From Rubrobacter xylanophilus (lineage in GTDB: Bacteria > Actinomycetota > Rubrobacteria > Rubrobacterales > Rubrobacteraceae), in the NCBI RefSeq assembly GCF_007164525.1, contig NZ_AP019791.1, forward strand, positions 2,405,501 through 2,469,500: a stretch of DNA of 64,000 nt, written 5' to 3'. The notes below the pieces were generated by a model. It was not told where the DNA came from. It ran no database searches and saw nothing but the letters and a program-made list of their open reading frames with translations. Below, one piece after another: positions 43,648 through 51,863 of the stretch (position 1 is its first letter; each line of letters begins with the position of its first letter). The translations under genes were made by a program, and so were the position numbers.

Positions 43648-44450
43648 TGAGCAGACAGCTGATAGTCGCCGGGTTTCACCGTAGTGGTACCTCGTTGGTA
43701 TGCCAGCTCTTGCACCGTGCCGGGCTCTTTCTGGGGTACGACCTGCTCGGGGCCACCTTCTCCAATCCCAACGGTCACTTCGAGGATGCCGAAGTCGTAG
43801 AACTCCACAGGCGGATACTGGCGGACAACGGCCGCACCTGGAGGGTCGGGAAACACTTTACGCCGGTGATCGCCGATTCCCACTGGGATACCATGCGTCA
43901 CTTGGTGGAGCGGCGAGATGCCGAACACGAGCTGTGGGGGTTCAAGGACCCAAGGGTTTGCCTCTTTCTGCCACTATGGAAGCATCTGCTGCCACACGCC
44001 CGGGTGCTGATCGTGTACCGACACTTCGCCGAGGCCACCCGATCTTTGGTTCGCCGCCAGGCTCGGGAGATCTTCCTGGGTCGGGGTTCCCGGGAGGAGC
44101 TCGGCCATTTCTGGAGGGAGCCGGATCTCGCCCTGAGAATGTGGCTTACGCACAACGAAGCCCTGCTTTCCTTCGCCCTGGCCCACCCGGAAGACACCCT
44201 GGCGGTGTCGCTGGATATGATCCGAGACGGGTTTCCGCTGGTGCGGGTGCTGAACGCCCGGTGGGGACTCGGCCTGAAAGAGATCCCTACGGAACGGGTT
44301 TTCGATTCCCGGCTCACCTCTGGCCAGAGGGGCAAACAGCCGGTGTCCGACCGGCGTCTCATCGGCCGGGTCGAGACCGTGTGGAAGGAGCTTGAGCGTC
44401 TCGGCGAGCGAACGCAGCGCTGCGTTGAGGAGGAGATCGGCCTTGCCTGA
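43647..44450 (+). CDS. Sulfotransferase-like protein 7
   Basis: A 267-residue P-loop protein: IVAGFHRSGTSLVCQLLH, NPNGHFEDAEVVELHRRIL, GFKDPRVCLFLPLW and IVYRHFAEATRSLVRRQA. These correspond piece by piece to the sulfotransferase-like domain of the gene at 35733 and to a family that modifies glycans. The TTG start lies in the second copy of an 11-bp tandem repeat and lacks a good ribosome-binding site, so the exact start is uncertain. The 3' end overlaps the next gene by 8 bp. Confidence 0.75.
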   Translation: MSRQLIVAGFHRSGTSLVCQLLHRAGLFLGYDLLGATFSNPNGHFEDAEVVELHRRILADNGRTWRVGKHFTPVIADSHWDTMRHLVERRDAEHELWGFKDPRVCLFLPLWKHLLPHARVLIVYRHFAEATRSLVRRQAREIFLGRGSREELGHFWREPDLALRMWLTHNEALLSFALAHPEDTLAVSLDMIRDGFPLVRVLNARWGLGLKEIPTERVFDSRLTSGQRGKQPVSDRRLIGRVETVWKELERLGERTQRCVEEEIGLA

Positions 44451-44844
44451 GGATGACTTCTACACCCCGACCGACGCCGACGCCCTGCGGATGGAGAACG
44501 AGCTGCTCGCCTTCGAGGTGGAGTTTCTCAGGGCCAGGTACGCAGACCGGGAACGCGCCATAGCCGAGGCCCGCCGGGAGGCCGAGGAGAGCGTCGAACG
44601 GAAGGTCCGCCGCCGGGTACGGCAGGCGACGGCCGATCTCCGGAGGCAGCTGGAGGAGACCCGGAAGCGGCTGGAGGAGGCCAGGGAGGTCGCGACCATG
44701 GATCCCGGCCGCAAGGCCCGCCTGGAGAGGGCGGAGAAGGACCTAGTCCTCCTGCTGAACATGATCTCCAGCAGCCCGGCCGGACCTCTGCTGCGTCTGA
44801 AGCCCTCCTTCCGGGAGCTGGAACGTCGCTACTTGAGAACCTGA
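44443..44844 (+). CDS. Coiled-coil protein of the glycan locus
   Basis: A 133-residue, highly charged protein. Residues about 20-90 form a continuous coiled coil rich in Glu, Arg and Ala. No enzymatic motif is visible. The TTG start has AGGAG about 8 nt upstream and overlaps the previous gene by 8 bp. The C-terminal region of the sulfotransferase at 35733 is similar in composition, so this could be a detached scaffold part for the sulfotransferase at 43647 (inference). Function otherwise unknown. Confidence 0.65.
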   Translation: MPEDDFYTPTDADALRMENELLAFEVEFLRARYADRERAIAEARREAEESVERKVRRRVRQATADLRRQLEETRKRLEEAREVATMDPGRKARLERAEKDLVLLLNMISSSPAGPLLRLKPSFRELERRYLRT

Positions 44845-44851
44845 GGAACGA

Positions 44852-45856
44852 ATGTCCGGCGGCGCTCCTACGGTCTCCACGCTGATCTACGTCGGTAGCC
44901 TGGCGGTTAGCAACCTTCGCCTTCCACCCGGCAGCAATATTGTACCGGGGCGGGACGAGTTGCTGCGCATCATACATAGACGACGGCCGCCCCGGACGCT
45001 GGTAATCCTCGATCCGGGTTCCTTCCCGTTCGAGGAGCTCCCGGCTGAGTGGTGGGATGTGCCGCTGGGAGTCTCCCTGATTTCCAGGGAAGAGACAGAG
45101 AAACTTATCCGGCGTTCTGGAGAGGCCGTTCTTGGGCGACTCGGGTTCTTCGATAGGGTCGCCGTTAGGGATCCGGGGATCTGGCGCGCACTGAGCGCCA
45201 GCTACGTTTGGGACGAGGGGCAGCTCGTGGAATGTGGGGAGACGGACCCGGAGACGCTCGCCGCCCGCCTGTGCGCGGCCGTTGAGGGAGTTGTGGAGAA
45301 GTGGGGGTGGAATGCAAAGGCTGTCCACCGCACACGGGACGCAGCGCTCGAGCGGTTCCTGGATGCCCGGAAGCAGTGTCTGGACGGAGGTGTACTTCAG
45401 ATCTGTGCCGAAGACGGAAGATGGGCCCAGACCTTTCTGCAAAGGGGCCAGCCCTTTACTTTTGCAACAGAGGATAACGCAACGCCGGGAACCTTCCGGC
45501 GGAACTATCCTGCTTCATCCTCGAGCCTCTTAGAGACAAATTCCGGCAGCTCTCTCATGCCGGAAACATTCGGCCTCGTGTTTGGTGAGAGCCTGCTGCA
45601 AAAAGGTTCACTCCAAAGCGTGGCTCGCTTGGTTAGCCGTATGTGGAACCTTGCCCGGTCCGGATGTTGCTTAGCTTTCTTGGACGACTTTGTGTTCGAA
45701 CATGGGGAAGGGGTATCTATCAAGCGGTTCGTTGAGCTCGTGAACGAGGCAACGGAGCGACGGGTAGTGTTGGATCATATCGAGTCTCTGCGCTATCCCG
45801 GAGATGAGATTTATCGGGGGGCGCTTCTAGTCTTCAAGAAGCTGGGGCTGGGATAA
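44852..45856 (+). CDS. Protein of unknown function, methyltransferase-like second half
   Basis: A 334-residue protein I do not recognise. The middle part, GVLQICAEDGRWAQTFL, resembles the first strand and loop of a class I methyltransferase, with FGLVFGESLLQKGSLQSVARLV later. The usual GxGxG is replaced by ICAEDG, so cofactor binding is uncertain. The first 150 residues show no recognisable domain. ATG has GAGGA 4 nt upstream. Codon use shifts to lower GC in the second half, and the region downstream stays lower, suggesting foreign origin. Confidence 0.6.
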   Translation: MSGGAPTVSTLIYVGSLAVSNLRLPPGSNIVPGRDELLRIIHRRRPPRTLVILDPGSFPFEELPAEWWDVPLGVSLISREETEKLIRRSGEAVLGRLGFFDRVAVRDPGIWRALSASYVWDEGQLVECGETDPETLAARLCAAVEGVVEKWGWNAKAVHRTRDAALERFLDARKQCLDGGVLQICAEDGRWAQTFLQRGQPFTFATEDNATPGTFRRNYPASSSSLLETNSGSSLMPETFGLVFGESLLQKGSLQSVARLVSRMWNLARSGCCLAFLDDFVFEHGEGVSIKRFVELVNEATERRVVLDHIESLRYPGDEIYRGALLVFKKLGLG

Positions 45857-45952
45857 ATGAAAGATCGAGCGAGCCGATTGTTTTTCCAAGCGGGATCTTT
45901 GGTGCTGCATTGTCCAAGGCCGGCCAGCATCCGGTAGAGCTGTTGGCGTTTT

Positions 45953-46555
45953 CTACGCGCCGATCGCCTGCTCGTATATTCTGTACTCGGGCTCAAGAAA
46001 CGCTCGCAGCTCGCGCTTGCACCTCTCGGAGAGTTGGAGATCTCGCTTGGGAGATACGTTACTGAGCCCTACCTTTACCTCTCTGCCAATCTTTTCGCAC
46101 AGGTACTCGACCAGCAGGTCCAGGCGTTCGTAGCGGAATACTTTGTCCATCTCACGTTGGCCGGGGCATGAACGCACGAACTGTGAGGGCCGCCCCACAC
46201 GCGCGAATGGCTCCTTGCCCTCCATGTACGCTACTGCGAACTCTTCGAAGGAGACGTGACCCGCGTAGTTCCGGTGGCCTTTGAGCTCCTCGCGGGTTCT
46301 GTAGCGATACCAGCTGAACAGCCAGTCGATCGGTTCGCGGAACACGCATACCACCTCGTAGGAGTCGCGTGGGAACCCCTTGGACTCGAGAAAGGGCTGC
46401 AAAAAGCGCTGGAAATCTGCGTAGCGGGTGTGTTTGAGAGCTGGATTGCTCTTGAACATGCCGTTTGTGAACGGCATAAAGGCTCTTTCGATTGACGTGG
46501 AAGCGGTCTTGGGCATGGCCAGGAAGACGAAGCCTCTTACAGGTGCGATGAGCAT
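45953..46555 (-). CDS. Sulfotransferase-like protein 8
   Basis: A 200-residue small P-loop protein. PAPS-loop-like FLAMPKTASTSIERAF is at residue 12, and VCVFREPIDWLFSWYRYRT (3'-phosphate site) near residue 70. This is the shape of sulfotransferase_2 type enzymes. The gene is convergent to the preceding one and 5 bp downstream of a glycosyltransferase on the same strand. Its base composition is lower in GC than the neighbours upstream. Confidence 0.78.
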   Translation of the reverse strand: MLIAPVRGFVFLAMPKTASTSIERAFMPFTNGMFKSNPALKHTRYADFQRFLQPFLESKGFPRDSYEVVCVFREPIDWLFSWYRYRTREELKGHRNYAGHVSFEEFAVAYMEGKEPFARVGRPSQFVRSCPGQREMDKVFRYERLDLLVEYLCEKIGREVKVGLSNVSPKRDLQLSERCKRELRAFLEPEYRIYEQAIGA

Positions 46556-46560
46556 GACTT

Positions 46561-47535
46561 TTAGCTTTCCGAAGTGGTCGAGCGCATAGTCCTTTTCGTT
46601 GACATGTTTCGCAAGGTTTCTGTGAAAAGCTTTCTCAGATACTTCACTACGTGGATATCTTTGGGACTCTCGATGCGGACCACGCCCTCAGGCATCTCCG
46701 CTCCGCTGTGCAGAGAGTAGAACAGCTCCCACTCGCGACGTTTGCGCGCGTTTATCGTCTCCTTGAACTCAGTATGCGACCAGTGGGCGAATTCGTCCGC
46801 CTCCAGCCACTTGAGCTCGAAGCACGTGTGGTTTGGCAGCCTTATGACCGGATCACCTGGATTCGGCAACCTCAATTCCCAGTCGAAGGCTTTGGAGATC
46901 GTATAGGCCGGCGAGTTTCGCCAGCCCCAAGGCTCGGTTACTCCTGGAGAGGTATCTAAGTACGCGACTTGCTCGCTTTCTACATATACGGGTGATCTGG
47001 GGCTTGTGACCACTCCTTCTATGCCTTCCAACTGCCAGGCGAGGTCGCGAAGGATCTGCTCGCCCTCAGGACTGAGCACCATGTCCCCATCCCACTTGAG
47101 CGCATAGCGCGTCCTCACGTGCGAGAAAGACCAGTTGTAGAAGTAGGCGAGGCTATGCACCGAGTCGGGGTAGGTGGCCAGGTGCTCTGGCCCACACCGC
47201 GATACCTCAAACGGGTAGGATAAGACCTCGAGCTTCTCCTCCAGCCCCTCCTCTCCAGCGATCTTCCTGGCAAGCTGTGGGGTTCCGTCGGTGGAGTTGT
47301 TGTCCACCAGGAGGACGTGCTCTACGGAGCGGAGGATGGGTGGGAGGACGAAGGGGAGGGACTTGGCTTCGTTTTTGACGCGAAGGACGGCGGTAAAACC
47401 GGAGGTGGAGGACTGTGTGATCCAGTGCCAGCGGATATTGTACTCTTCTATCCCCTCCCGGTTGGTCCACGGGCGGTCGCCGGCCACCAAGGGTGCCGCC
47501 GCGTTATCGTTTCCCGTACAGTCTTCTGGTGTCAT
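46561..47535 (-). CDS. Family 2 glycosyltransferase
   Basis: A 324-residue GT-A glycosyltransferase. FTAVLRVKNEAKSLPFVLP and LLVDNNSTDGTPQLA are the nucleotide-binding parts, and ALKWDGDMVLSPEG the DxD-like metal site. The start is ATG at 47535, with AGGAG just before it; a longer frame to 47724 is only upstream read-through. GC content is clearly lower than in the neighbouring genes. The sulfotransferase-like gene follows 5 bp downstream, so both may act on one residue. Confidence 0.8.
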   Translation of the reverse strand: MTPEDCTGNDNAAAPLVAGDRPWTNREGIEEYNIRWHWITQSSTSGFTAVLRVKNEAKSLPFVLPPILRSVEHVLLVDNNSTDGTPQLARKIAGEEGLEEKLEVLSYPFEVSRCGPEHLATYPDSVHSLAYFYNWSFSHVRTRYALKWDGDMVLSPEGEQILRDLAWQLEGIEGVVTSPRSPVYVESEQVAYLDTSPGVTEPWGWRNSPAYTISKAFDWELRLPNPGDPVIRLPNHTCFELKWLEADEFAHWSHTEFKETINARKRREWELFYSLHSGAEMPEGVVRIESPKDIHVVKYLRKLFTETLRNMSTKRTMRSTTSES

Positions 47536-47659
47536 GCTCTCCTGTTGGTTGAATCTTGCGCGGCGCCCGGCGCCGCGCTCTACCGCCGAACTCCTCAGCT
47601 TGTTCTTAATACTGCTTTGTCCGCGTCGCGGGTATGTTAACAGAGACGCCCTGTTCGTT

Positions 47660-48520
47660 TCATTCGCTGGCGGCCCACTCGGCGGTGATGTGTTGGGTGC
47701 GGGGGTTGGAGAAATCCAGGGCACCGTCAGGGCCGCAGGTCTTGAGCTCCCGCTCGGAGGGCAGGATTATCTTCCGTTCGTCCAGGCGCGCCCGCCAGCC
47801 GTGCCAGCCGCGCTCCAGCTCCTCTTTGCGGAAGCCGCGATTGCCGTACTTGCTCAGGAGGTGCGGGACGCTCAGGAAGAGGTAGTGCTTCATCCGGAAT
47901 TTCTCCGGGTAGAGCTTCATCCCCGGGAAGTCCAGGCGGTGTCCGCCACGGGAACCGAGTCCTATCGGTCCCTCCTGACGCCGCCAGGCCCGCATCAGTC
48001 GCGGTCTGGGGACCGGCTGGAAAGAATAATACCAGCGCATGGTTTTCTGGTAGTTCGGGTGGTCGTGATCCGGTGACTCGCGGGTGGGGACGAAGACGAA
48101 CTCCCTGAAATCCACCGCGTTGTATCCGGCCTCCTGAGCCTCCGCGAGAGCTTCCGACAGCGTCTGTTTCGGCCGGGGCGGCAACAGAATCTCATCAGCG
48201 TCCACGTGGATGAACCATTCGGCGTCGAGGGATCGGGAGAGCTCTTCCTTGCGCTCCAGGATCTCCTGCCACTGGTATACGCCGCCTTCTCTGGGGAAAG
48301 ACCCCATCCCGATCAAGCCGCGTCCCAGGTACTCGTGGGCGATCCGGGGCGTATCGTCGGTGGAGCCGTTGTCTATCAGGTAGACCTTTACACCTTGCCC
48401 GATGAGGTGCTCCAGGCAGTTGCGGATGAAACGCTCCTCGTTGTAGGTGGCCAGCAGCGCAACCACCCGAGCGTGCTTATGTCTCATCCGCCGGAGCAGA
48501 TGTCTCAGGCGTTGCTTCAT
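47660..48520 (-). CDS. Family 2 glycosyltransferase
   Basis: A 286-residue GT-A glycosyltransferase. Its N-terminus is very basic (KQRLRHLLRRMRHKHAR). VVALLATYNEERFIRNCLEHLI, VYLIDNGSTDDTPRIA and WFIHVDADEILLPP are the donor and DxD sites. It resembles family 2 enzymes with a 'VDADE' motif. The ATG overlaps the stop of the upstream pyruvyl transferase gene (ATGA); the longer frame upstream is not used. The glycosyltransferase at 46561 follows after a 124-bp gap with no clear terminator. Confidence 0.82.
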   Translation of the reverse strand: MKQRLRHLLRRMRHKHARVVALLATYNEERFIRNCLEHLIGQGVKVYLIDNGSTDDTPRIAHEYLGRGLIGMGSFPREGGVYQWQEILERKEELSRSLDAEWFIHVDADEILLPPRPKQTLSEALAEAQEAGYNAVDFREFVFVPTRESPDHDHPNYQKTMRWYYSFQPVPRPRLMRAWRRQEGPIGLGSRGGHRLDFPGMKLYPEKFRMKHYLFLSVPHLLSKYGNRGFRKEELERGWHGWRARLDERKIILPSERELKTCGPDGALDFSNPRTQHITAEWAASE

Positions 48521-49377
48521 CCTTCGAGCGATCTCACAGGAAGGTGTCGCAGGGCGTATCTCGCTATCTCCGGAACTTTGTGGTAGCTGCTGGCCCGGTA
48601 CAGAACCCTTTTGCCCAGCATGGCCCCGGCGATCATGACGTGAGCCCTGTCGGTCTCTATCTCCTCGTGTCTGGCGATCGTCCACAACCACTCGTCCAGG
48701 GAGTCGCACCACCGGGAGATGTCTCTGTTTTTGGGCGGCATCTCTCCGGAGACCGACTCTGCGTCGGTCCGATATGCAAGCAGCCTGCCGCGGCCCGGCC
48801 GCCGGTACGGGCGGAAGTCGAAGTAGAAGGCACAGTCGTGGGCTATCTCGGCGCGCACTCCGAGCTCTTTGAGCTGACGGTAAGACTCCATCTCACGGGC
48901 GAAGAAAAGGGCTTTCGTGTGCTCCAGCGTTTTTCGCACCACAGGCACGGACATGTCCACCGACGAGGGTAGTACTATAATCCGCTCGTAGCGCCTCTCC
49001 ACGATCTTCAGCAACTGCGGCATCACCCTGTGGAAGGGACCGCACCAGCCGCCGCTTCCCGAGATGAGGGCCGTGTGGCCGTGGGATCTCTCGAGCAGGC
49101 GCCTTCTCTTGAAGGGGATCTCTTTGTACTGGATGCTCCTCAGGAGCTGGCGGATCCCGGCGTGTATCAGATGGTCTCCTATGTTGCCCGGAGAGCGGAT
49201 GAATGTCACATCCTTTGCTTCGGAGATGTAGCTGAGCAGCTTTCTGCGGCTCTGCTCTATCTCCTGTTGCATCCGGAGAAGCCCGTCATCCTCTGACGCC
49301 GGATCTTTTCTCCCCCGTCCGCTTTCGGATTCGGCAGCGGCAAACAGCGACTTCTTGAGCCTCTTGAGCATTCGCAA
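48517..49377 (-). CDS. Polysaccharide pyruvyl transferase family protein
   Basis: A 286-residue protein. IRSPGNIGDHLIHAGIRQLL near residue 62 is the conserved N-terminal motif of polysaccharide pyruvyl transferases. SGSGGWCGPFH and IIVLPSSVDMSVPVV follow, and DRAHVMIAGAMLGKRVL occupies the C-terminal donor-side region. Members add a pyruvate ketal from phosphoenolpyruvate to a sugar of a surface polymer. It is the first gene of the pyruvyl transferase-GT2-GT2-sulfotransferase run on the minus strand. The ATG at 49377 is followed by another ATG at 49371. Confidence 0.8.
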   Translation of the reverse strand: MRMLKRLKKSLFAAAESESGRGRKDPASEDDGLLRMQQEIEQSRRKLLSYISEAKDVTFIRSPGNIGDHLIHAGIRQLLRSIQYKEIPFKRRRLLERSHGHTALISGSGGWCGPFHRVMPQLLKIVERRYERIIVLPSSVDMSVPVVRKTLEHTKALFFAREMESYRQLKELGVRAEIAHDCAFYFDFRPYRRPGRGRLLAYRTDAESVSGEMPPKNRDISRWCDSLDEWLWTIARHEEIETDRAHVMIAGAMLGKRVLYRASSYHKVPEIARYALRHLPVRSLEG

Positions 49378-49528
49378 GGTCTCGGGCCTTCTCCCGTCTT
49401 CAATTGTTGCCTTTCGAGCTGGTAATGATACACGGGGGATTCTTGGCAGTGCCTCTGAGCTAGCATGCTGAATGTGGCTCTGCTAGTTTTCTTGTTGTCT
49501 GTTGCAGAGGCTGCCAAAGGAGGTTTCC

Positions 49529-49966
49529 GTGCTGCGTGAGAGGAACACGGTCCTCACGCTGTTCGCCTTGATCCTCGCCGCTCTCTGCCTTGTCGCAGGG
49601 TGTTCGGGAGGCGGAGACGAGAACCGGCAGCAGTCTGCGGGGAGCGACCAGCAGGGCAACGCTGCCCGGGAGGAACAGCGTGGCGGCACAGGAAACCGCC
49701 CGGCGCTCAAGATAGCCCTCGGCACCATACGGTCGGTGAACGCCGAGAAGGAGCGGTTCACCCTGAAGCCCAGCGCCGAGGCGCAGGGTGAGGAGCCCAT
49801 CCCCTTCAAGCTTGCGCCGGAGGCCAGCATAACGCTCGACGGCCGGCAGGCGGAGCTCTCCCAGATGAAGCCGGGCCAGCAGGCGCAGGTGGAGTACATA
49901 GTCAAGGAGGAGTGGAAAATCCCCAATCGGGCGCGGGTGGTGGAGCTGTTCAGCGCCGGGGGATGA
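49529..49966 (+). CDS. Lipoprotein of unknown function
   Basis: A 145-residue protein with a signal peptide and a lipobox LVAGC (cysteine 25), so it is exported and lipid-anchored. The stretch after the cysteine is polar and low in complexity (about 26-55). A small beta-rich domain follows (ALGTIRSVNAEKERFTLKP ... ASITLDGRQAEL). This may be a DUF5666-like beta-barrel. GTG has AAAGGAGG 5 nt upstream. The next gene lies 16 bp downstream. Confidence 0.75.
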   Translation: MLRERNTVLTLFALILAALCLVAGCSGGGDENRQQSAGSDQQGNAAREEQRGGTGNRPALKIALGTIRSVNAEKERFTLKPSAEAQGEEPIPFKLAPEASITLDGRQAELSQMKPGQQAQVEYIVKEEWKIPNRARVVELFSAGG

Positions 49967-49982
49967 TCCGGGGGCGTCCGGA

Positions 49983-50858
49983 GTGAGGGTGCTGCTCACG
50001 GGTGCGACGAGCCTCCCGGGGCTGGCCCTGCTGCGGTTGCTCCTGGAGGCGGGGCATGGGGTGCGCTGCCTGGTGCGCCCGGGGAGTCCCAACGCCGCGC
50101 GGCTGGAGGGGAGCGCTGAGGTCGTCGGGGGGGATGCGGGAAGGGTCGGAGACCTGCTGCGGGCGCTGGAGGGGGTGGAGGCCGTGGCGCACGTGGCCGG
50201 GATAGAGCTTGCCCCGCAGGTGGTGGAGGCCATGCGCCGCGCCGGGGTGGGGCGGCTGCTCGCGGTGAGCAGCACGAGCGCCCACTCGAGATACGCCCAC
50301 CGTTCCCATCCCAAGCGGGAGGGCGAGAGGGTGGTCTGTGAGAGCGGGCTCTCGTGGACGATCGTGCGGCCCACCATGATCTACGGCTCCGAGCTGGACA
50401 GAAACGTCCACCGCCTGCTGCGCTTCCTGGACCGCTCGCCGGTCTTCCCGGTCTTCGGTCCCGGCACGAACCTCTGGCAGCCGGTCTACTACGAGGACTG
50501 CGCCCGCGGTGCCTTCGAGGCCCTCGTGCGCCCGGAGGCCGTCGGACGGGACTACGATCTTCCGGGGGCGCGACCTTTGACCTACCTGGAGCTGGTACGG
50601 ACGGCCGCTGCCGCGCTGGGGAAACGGGTGCGCGTCGTGCGCGTTCCCCTGGAGCCTGTCCGGCGCGCGCTCGCGCTGGCAGAGAGGCTTGGAATCCCGC
50701 TTCCCGTTGCCTCAGAACAGGTGCTGCGGCTGAGGGAGGACAAGGCCTACCCCTACGAAAAGGCAAAGAGAGAGCTGGGCTATATGCCCCGGCCCTTCGA
50801 GGAGGGCGTGGCTCTGGAGGTGGCGCGGTTGCGGGAGCTCGGGATGGTGGGGGCGTGA
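49983..50858 (+). CDS. NAD-dependent epimerase/dehydratase family protein
   Basis: A 291-residue SDR-like protein. VLLTGATSLPGLALLRLLLEAG is the nucleotide-binding start; SSTSAHSRYAH and IVRPTMIYG follow. A canonical YxxxK is not obvious, so it belongs to the atypical SDR group related to complex I NDUFA9-like and other sugar-modifying proteins. GTG start. Its stop overlaps the next gene, an initiating glycosyltransferase, so a role in the same lipid-linked step is likely. Confidence 0.75.
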   Translation: MRVLLTGATSLPGLALLRLLLEAGHGVRCLVRPGSPNAARLEGSAEVVGGDAGRVGDLLRALEGVEAVAHVAGIELAPQVVEAMRRAGVGRLLAVSSTSAHSRYAHRSHPKREGERVVCESGLSWTIVRPTMIYGSELDRNVHRLLRFLDRSPVFPVFGPGTNLWQPVYYEDCARGAFEALVRPEAVGRDYDLPGARPLTYLELVRTAAAALGKRVRVVRVPLEPVRRALALAERLGIPLPVASEQVLRLREDKAYPYEKAKRELGYMPRPFEEGVALEVARLRELGMVGA

Positions 50859-51826
50859 TCGAGGCCCTGGTCGGCGGGGGGGTGGCCTTTCTGGTGGCGG
50901 GCGCCATGGCGCCGCTGCTGGTGCGCTTCGCCGCCGGGCGCAACCTGCTCGACGTGCCGAACGCCCGCAGCTCGCACGAGGTGCCCACCCCAAGGCTCGG
51001 CGGGGTCGGGGTCGTTTTCGGGGCCTGGGCCGGGGCTCTGCTGCTGGACCTGCGGGGCGTGTGGCCGCTGCTCGCCGCCGCGACCCTCGTCGCCCTCGTC
51101 GGGCTCGCCGACGATCTCTCCGGGCTGCACTTCGGGGCCAAGGCGGCGGTGCAGGCGGTGGTGGCCTCTGGGCTGCTCCTGCTGTACCCGCCGGCGGTCC
51201 TCTCCGAGATGGGGGGTGTTCTGTGGCCCGCGGTCTTCGTCGCGGGGGTGCTCTGGCTGTGCGCCGTGTGCAACGCGTACAACTTCATGGACGGGATAGA
51301 CGGCATGACGGGCGGCGTCGCCGTGACCAACGCGCTCTTTCTCCTGGCTCTGGCGGGTGATGCGGGGGCGTTCCTGCCGGCTCTGGCAGGGGCGGCGCTC
51401 GGGTTTCTGGTGTGGAACATCGGCCCGGCCTCCATCTTCATGGGGGATGCGGGCAGCTACTTCCTCGGCTTCTCGCTCGCGGCGACGGCGCTCTACACGC
51501 CGGACGGGGGAGAGGTGCGGGCCTTTCTGGCCTGTGCCCTCGTCTTCGCGCCCTACCTCTTCGACACCAGCTACACCATAGTCCGGCGGCTGCGGCGGGG
51601 GGTGGGGAAGGGGATCTTCTCCGCCCACCGGGAGCATATCTACCAGAGGATCACGCCGTCCACCGGGATGCACCGCCGCACCAGCAACCTCTACTACGGG
51701 GCGGCGGTGGTCTCGGGGATAGCGGCCCTCGCCGCCGCGCGCGGGTGGGTGGTGCCCGGGCTGGGGCTCGCGCTCGGCTGCTGCCTGCTGCTCGCCGCCC
51801 TGCCGCGCCTCGTCCGCAGCCGGTAG
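50855..51826 (+). CDS. Initiating phospho-sugar transferase (WecA/MraY family)
   Basis: A 323-residue polytopic membrane enzyme with about ten helices. Conserved acids appear in GLADDLSGLHFG, NAYNFMDGIDGMTGG and FMGDAGSYFLG, and the HREHIYQR loop in the fifth cytoplasmic region. It transfers a phospho-sugar, typically GlcNAc-1-P or a relative, to undecaprenyl phosphate and starts a polymer unit. The GTG overlaps the SDR stop. The following CapD-like enzyme probably supplies its sugar nucleotide. Confidence 0.88.
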   Translation: MIEALVGGGVAFLVAGAMAPLLVRFAAGRNLLDVPNARSSHEVPTPRLGGVGVVFGAWAGALLLDLRGVWPLLAAATLVALVGLADDLSGLHFGAKAAVQAVVASGLLLLYPPAVLSEMGGVLWPAVFVAGVLWLCAVCNAYNFMDGIDGMTGGVAVTNALFLLALAGDAGAFLPALAGAALGFLVWNIGPASIFMGDAGSYFLGFSLAATALYTPDGGEVRAFLACALVFAPYLFDTSYTIVRRLRRGVGKGIFSAHREHIYQRITPSTGMHRRTSNLYYGAAVVSGIAALAAARGWVVPGLGLALGCCLLLAALPRLVRSR

Positions 51827-51851
51827 GTTGGATGGGAGGGGACATCCCGTC

Positions 51852-51857
51852 TAGAAT
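51852..51857 (+). promoter_or_regulatory. -10 element (TAGAAT) of the capD promoter
   Basis: TAGAAT, with TTGGAT 18 bp upstream, ends 6 nt before the GTG at 51864. The mRNA is therefore predicted to be leaderless. Confidence 0.5.
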
Positions 51858-51863
51858 GTTGCG

